Shown here piece by piece: positions 42,814 through 46,452 of a stretch of 46,452 nucleotides of DNA. The notes beneath the pieces were generated by a model. It worked only from the letters and a program-made list of their open reading frames with translations. It made no database searches and was not told where the DNA came from. Position 1 is the stretch's first letter, and each line of letters begins with the position of its first letter. Made by a program: the position numbers and the translations under genes. Source of the DNA: Candidatus Aegiribacteria sp. (GTDB lineage: Bacteria; Fermentibacterota; Fermentibacteria; Fermentibacterales; JCC-6); contig JAUVLV010000015.1 of NCBI GenBank assembly GCA_030600545.1, positions 1 through 46,452 of the forward strand, in the 5' to 3' direction.

Positions 42814-44025
42814 ATGCCTGAGTTCAATTGGGAAGGAACAAACAGAGCCGGCAGAATGATGTCGGGAAAGATTTCTGCTAAAAAAAAGGCAGAAGCGCAA
42901 GAACTCCTCACTCAAAGAGGGGTGAATGTAACCAAGATCAAGGGCAAAGGGTTCGATATACAAACCTTTGGTGTTATAGGAACGGGCGTCAAGGAAAAGG
43001 AACTGGCTACATTCACACGGCAGTTCGCTGTGATGATCAACGCAGGACTTCCTCTGGTCAAATGTCTTCAGATACTCAGTCAACAGCAGGATAACAAGAT
43101 TTTTGCGGAAATTATCGAAGATGTTACAGCGGATGTGGAAAAGGGAGGAACGCTGGCGGATGCCCTGGGTCAGCACAATAAAGTATTCTCCGATCTCTAT
43201 GTGAATATGGTCGCTGCGGGTGAGCAGGGCGGTATTCTGGATACAATCCTTGACAGGCTTTCCATACACCTTGAGAAATCAACCGCTCTCAAGAGTAAAA
43301 TAAAAACAGCCATGATGTATCCAGTGGTTGTTCTGATGGTAGTTGTCCTGGTCGTAATGGCTCTATTGTTGTTCGTAATACCGATTTTCGAGCAGATGTT
43401 TGCTGACATGGGCGGCGAATTACCCGGACCAACTCAGTTCGTTGTAGGTCTTTCCGAATTCGTTCAGAAAAACATCATTCTTATTCTGATAGGTTTTGCT
43501 GCGATCATTACCGGCTACAAGATGTACTACAAAACTAAAAACGGTGAGAAAGTTATCGATGCAATCAAGCTTAAATTACCCATCGTCGGTATTATGCTGC
43601 GAAAAATGGCAATCGCCCGTTTCTCAAGAACTCTGGGTACACTTATATCAAGTGGTGTATCCATACTTGATGGTCTGAGCATCACATCGAAAACCTCTGG
43701 TAACAGGGTAGTAGCGGACGCGATCATGGAAGCGCGGACCAGTATCTCCGGAGGTGAGAATATCTCCAATCCGCTGCAGGCTTCCGGTGTTTTCCCGGGC
43801 ATGGTGACACAGATGATAGCTGTCGGCGAAGAGACCGGCGGAATCGATACTATGCTCATGAAAATCGCTGATTTCTACGAACAGGAAGTTGATACGTCTG
43901 TAGCAGGCCTTACGGCAGTACTCGAACCGGTCATGATCGTGATTCTGGGTGGAATAGTTGGTGGTATTGTTATTGCCATGTACCTTCCGATTTTCGATCT
44001 TATTGGAACAGTGGGAGCGGATTAA
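42814..44025 (+). CDS. pilC: Type IV pilus inner-membrane platform protein
   Basis: 403 aa. Two GspF domains: FTRQFAVMINAGLPLVKCLQIL and FSRTLGTLISSGVSILDGLSIT. Confidence 0.95.
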   Translation: MPEFNWEGTNRAGRMMSGKISAKKKAEAQELLTQRGVNVTKIKGKGFDIQTFGVIGTGVKEKELATFTRQFAVMINAGLPLVKCLQILSQQQDNKIFAEIIEDVTADVEKGGTLADALGQHNKVFSDLYVNMVAAGEQGGILDTILDRLSIHLEKSTALKSKIKTAMMYPVVVLMVVVLVVMALLLFVIPIFEQMFADMGGELPGPTQFVVGLSEFVQKNIILILIGFAAIITGYKMYYKTKNGEKVIDAIKLKLPIVGIMLRKMAIARFSRTLGTLISSGVSILDGLSITSKTSGNRVVADAIMEARTSISGGENISNPLQASGVFPGMVTQMIAVGEETGGIDTMLMKIADFYEQEVDTSVAGLTAVLEPVMIVILGGIVGGIVIAMYLPIFDLIGTVGAD

Positions 44026-44073
44026 CCGTAAGTTCAGTGCCGTACCTGCTGATATCTGGTACGAGGATAGAAT

Positions 44074-45729
44074 ATGCATAGAAGCATATTAACAATGACG
44101 CGCCGCACCTGGCTTCAGGTGGGGCGCCTTATTGTATTCGGTCTTTTCATACTTTTCGGTGTTCTGTTTCTGGGATGGTCCAGGGTGGGTATACTCTACT
44201 CCTCTGTAGGCGTTGCTGTAATCGTTACAGTTGCAGCAGATATATTTTTCAGAAAAACCTTTCGGGAAAGCGAATGGCAGCTCTGGGTAATATTCACACT
44301 GGATTCGATTCTGGCCTCAGTGCTGATTCGAATGGCCGGCGGCTTCGACGGCCCCTTAACCGCTTTATTCTTTATTCATACCTTTCTTGCAGGTGTATAC
44401 CTGGGCATACACGGCGGAGTAGTGATAGCAGCCCTGGATTCTCTGATGGTCGCCTCCCTGGCTTTCATTACCATATCAGGAGTGTTTGATTACAGTCCCA
44501 CCGGGAGTTCTCTGGGAAAGCTGTTGAATACTTTGCCATCGCATGTGACTTTTCAGTACGCTCTCCTGTTTGTAATGATATACGCAGGATTCCTTACAAT
44601 AACAGGTCTTGTTTCAGGTTATCTTTCACAGCATCTGTTGTTCGAAAAGGGAAGGGCTGATGGTATCCTCAGACAACTGAGGGAAGCCAGGACCATGTCC
44701 CGGGAAATACTTGAAAGCCTTTCAGACGGCATACTCGTAATAGACAATTCCGGCGTTCCGGTAAGTATAAACAACGCAGGGCTTAAGATTCTTTCCATGG
44801 GTGATAACTGGAAGGAAAGGGTTATTAACACCGACATCTATACAATGCTGAGGGAATTTCAGCTTTCCGAAGGAATGCCTTCGGTCATAGAGGTAAGTAT
44901 AAACGATGAAATCCTGGAATGTCGAATGGGTACATTTCTCGATCATGAAGGCAACGCGTCTGGTGCACTTATGGCCGTAACAGATATTACAGAAACCTTC
45001 GAACTTAAAAGGCAGCTTCAGGAGCAGGAGAAGCTGGCGGCGATAGGCAGGCTTTCAAGCACCATGGCGCATGAAATAAGAAATCCTCTGGCATCCATGA
45101 GCGGAGCGGCTCATATTCTCAAGATGGGAACACTGGACTGGAAGAAAACGGACAGAATGACCAATCTGATAAGCCATCAGGCAAAGAGGATATCGGAGAT
45201 AATAGAGGGTTACCTTGAGCTTTCAAGAAAAAATACCGTATCCTACACGAATCCTGTATCACTGGAAGCAGTAGCGATGGAAGCCATTGAAGTCGCAAAA
45301 CAGGGTTTTGCATCGCAAACCATGATAGAATCTCACATTGAAGGTAATTTTATTGTATTCGGTAATCAGGCCAGGCTGGTTCAGCTGCTTACGAACATCA
45401 TGCGTAACAGTGCTGAAGTCCTTAAGAATTCCCCGGATGGTAGAATTACTGTTTCCCTTGTTAATTCACCTGTGGATGGTATGGTTGAACTCAATGTACA
45501 TGATAACGGGCCCGGAATCCCCGATGAGGTTCTGGTACAGATGTTCGACCCGTTCTTTACTACAAAGGAAGAGGGAACGGGACTCGGTCTTTTTGTAGCT
45601 CGTAAAGTAGCTCGTGACCATCGGGGTAGAATAGATATAGATTCAGGACCGGGAGAAGGAACTACAGTCAGTGTAAGCATTCCGATAGCTCCACCCGATA
45701 CCGTTGCAGCTGAAGCTGGAGGAAAATAG
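44074..45729 (+). CDS. pilS: Membrane sensor histidine kinase, PilS/NtrB-like
   Basis: 551 aa. N-terminal TMs, PAS-like region, H-box STMAHEIRNPLASMSGA, HATPase motifs NIMRNSAEV, DNGPGIPDE, EEGTGLGLFVARKV. Confidence 0.9.
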   Translation: MHRSILTMTRRTWLQVGRLIVFGLFILFGVLFLGWSRVGILYSSVGVAVIVTVAADIFFRKTFRESEWQLWVIFTLDSILASVLIRMAGGFDGPLTALFFIHTFLAGVYLGIHGGVVIAALDSLMVASLAFITISGVFDYSPTGSSLGKLLNTLPSHVTFQYALLFVMIYAGFLTITGLVSGYLSQHLLFEKGRADGILRQLREARTMSREILESLSDGILVIDNSGVPVSINNAGLKILSMGDNWKERVINTDIYTMLREFQLSEGMPSVIEVSINDEILECRMGTFLDHEGNASGALMAVTDITETFELKRQLQEQEKLAAIGRLSSTMAHEIRNPLASMSGAAHILKMGTLDWKKTDRMTNLISHQAKRISEIIEGYLELSRKNTVSYTNPVSLEAVAMEAIEVAKQGFASQTMIESHIEGNFIVFGNQARLVQLLTNIMRNSAEVLKNSPDGRITVSLVNSPVDGMVELNVHDNGPGIPDEVLVQMFDPFFTTKEEGTGLGLFVARKVARDHRGRIDIDSGPGEGTTVSVSIPIAPPDTVAAEAGGK

Positions 45730-46452
45730 TGAGCAGACCTATTTCGGTAATGATAGTTGATGATGAGAAGCCCATGCTGGAATGGCTTTCCATCCTTCTC
45801 GAAGAACATGGTTACGATGTCTCGTGCTGTTCAACCGGTGAACAGGCATTGGAAGCCGGACTGAAATCCATGCCGGATATACTGGTTGTTGATGTTAAAA
45901 TGCCTGGAATAAGTGGTTTCGAAGTTCTTTCGCAGCTCCAGGAAAAATCTCCTGGTCTTATCGGTATAATAATGACAGCATTCTCAAGTGTGGATTCCGC
46001 GGTTAAAGCAATGAGAGAGGGAGCGACAGATTACCTTGTGAAACCATTCGAAGTTGATCAGCTTCTTATTGCCATAGAGAAAGCCCTCAGTGAAAGGGAG
46101 CTTAAAAGGGAGAACAGGGAACTTAAGAAGAAAGTCCGGTCAAAATACTCCATTGAGGGAATAATCGGAAAATCTAAACCCATTGTAGAACTGCTTAAGA
46201 AAGTAAGGATGGTGGCTGACAAGGACAGTACAGTTCTTATAACCGGTGAAAGCGGAACTGGCAAGGAGCTTATAGCAAGGGCCTTACACAGCATAAGCTC
46301 CAGGTCTGACCAACCTTTCCTTGGAGTGAGCTGCGGCAGTTTTTCCAGAAATCTTCTCGAAAGTGAACTCTTCGGTCATGAAAAAGGTTCGTTCACAGGT
46401 GCATACAAAGAAAAGGAGGGTCTCCTTGTAGCTGCAAGGGAAGGCACGTTCT
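45729..46452 (+). CDS. pilR: Sigma-54-dependent response regulator, PilR/NtrC-like (truncated by window end)
   Basis: My translation from GTG 45729: SRPISVMIVDDEKPMLEWLSILLEEHG...ILVVDVKMPG...TAFSSVDSAVKAMREGATDYLVKPF...IIGKSKPIVELLKKV...ITGESGTGKELIARALHS...ELFGHEKGSFTGAYKEKEGLL. Missing from the ORF track because no stop lies in the window. Confidence 0.93.
   Translation, partial: MSRPISVMIVDDEKPMLEWLSILLEEHGYDVSCCSTGEQALEAGLKSMPDILVVDVKMPGISGFEVLSQLQEKSPGLIGIIMTAFSSVDSAVKAMREGATDYLVKPFEVDQLLIAIEKALSERELKRENRELKKKVRSKYSIEGIIGKSKPIVELLKKVRMVADKDSTVLITGESGTGKELIARALHSISSRSDQPFLGVSCGSFSRNLLESELFGHEKGSFTGAYKEKEGLLVAAREGTF

Overview
This 46,452-nt window is bacterial and gene-dense. Its gene set points to a Gram-negative, LPS-making member of the FCB superphylum or a related candidate phylum (inference from SprA, fused LpxC-FabZ and the Lpx/Bam neighbourhood; no taxonomy was computed). 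From left to right it contains: a REP-associated tyrosine transposase (RAYT) bracketed by a 26-bp perfect inverted repeat that overlaps the 3' end of a divergent SHMT-like gene; a PTS-EIIA protein with a probable P-II-like C-terminal domain next to a CPA2 cation/proton antiporter; prfB with a programmed +1 frameshift that the ORF track misses; lysS; a LolC/E-type permease and LolD; clpC; bamA; ompH/skp-like; lpxD; fused lpxC-fabZ; lpxA; a DUF5683-like protein; an ECF sigma factor and a zinc-finger anti-sigma factor; a putative outer-membrane protein; a polytopic membrane protein; an M1-aminopeptidase-like lipoprotein that has lost the zinc site; a GH57 glycosidase; ligA; serC; lptG and lptF; a giant SprA/Sov-like protein (T9SS translocon family); and a type IV pilus block of two PilB paralogs, pilT, pilC, pilS and a pilR truncated by the window end. 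I saw no convincing CRISPR, tRNA, rRNA, phage or defence system. Most of the window is core envelope and housekeeping genes. The best leads are the RAYT/glyA inverted repeat at the window edge, the SprA gene beside type IV pilus genes, the EIIA/P-II/antiporter pair, the pseudo-M1 lipoprotein and the sigma/anti-sigma/outer-membrane-protein cluster.
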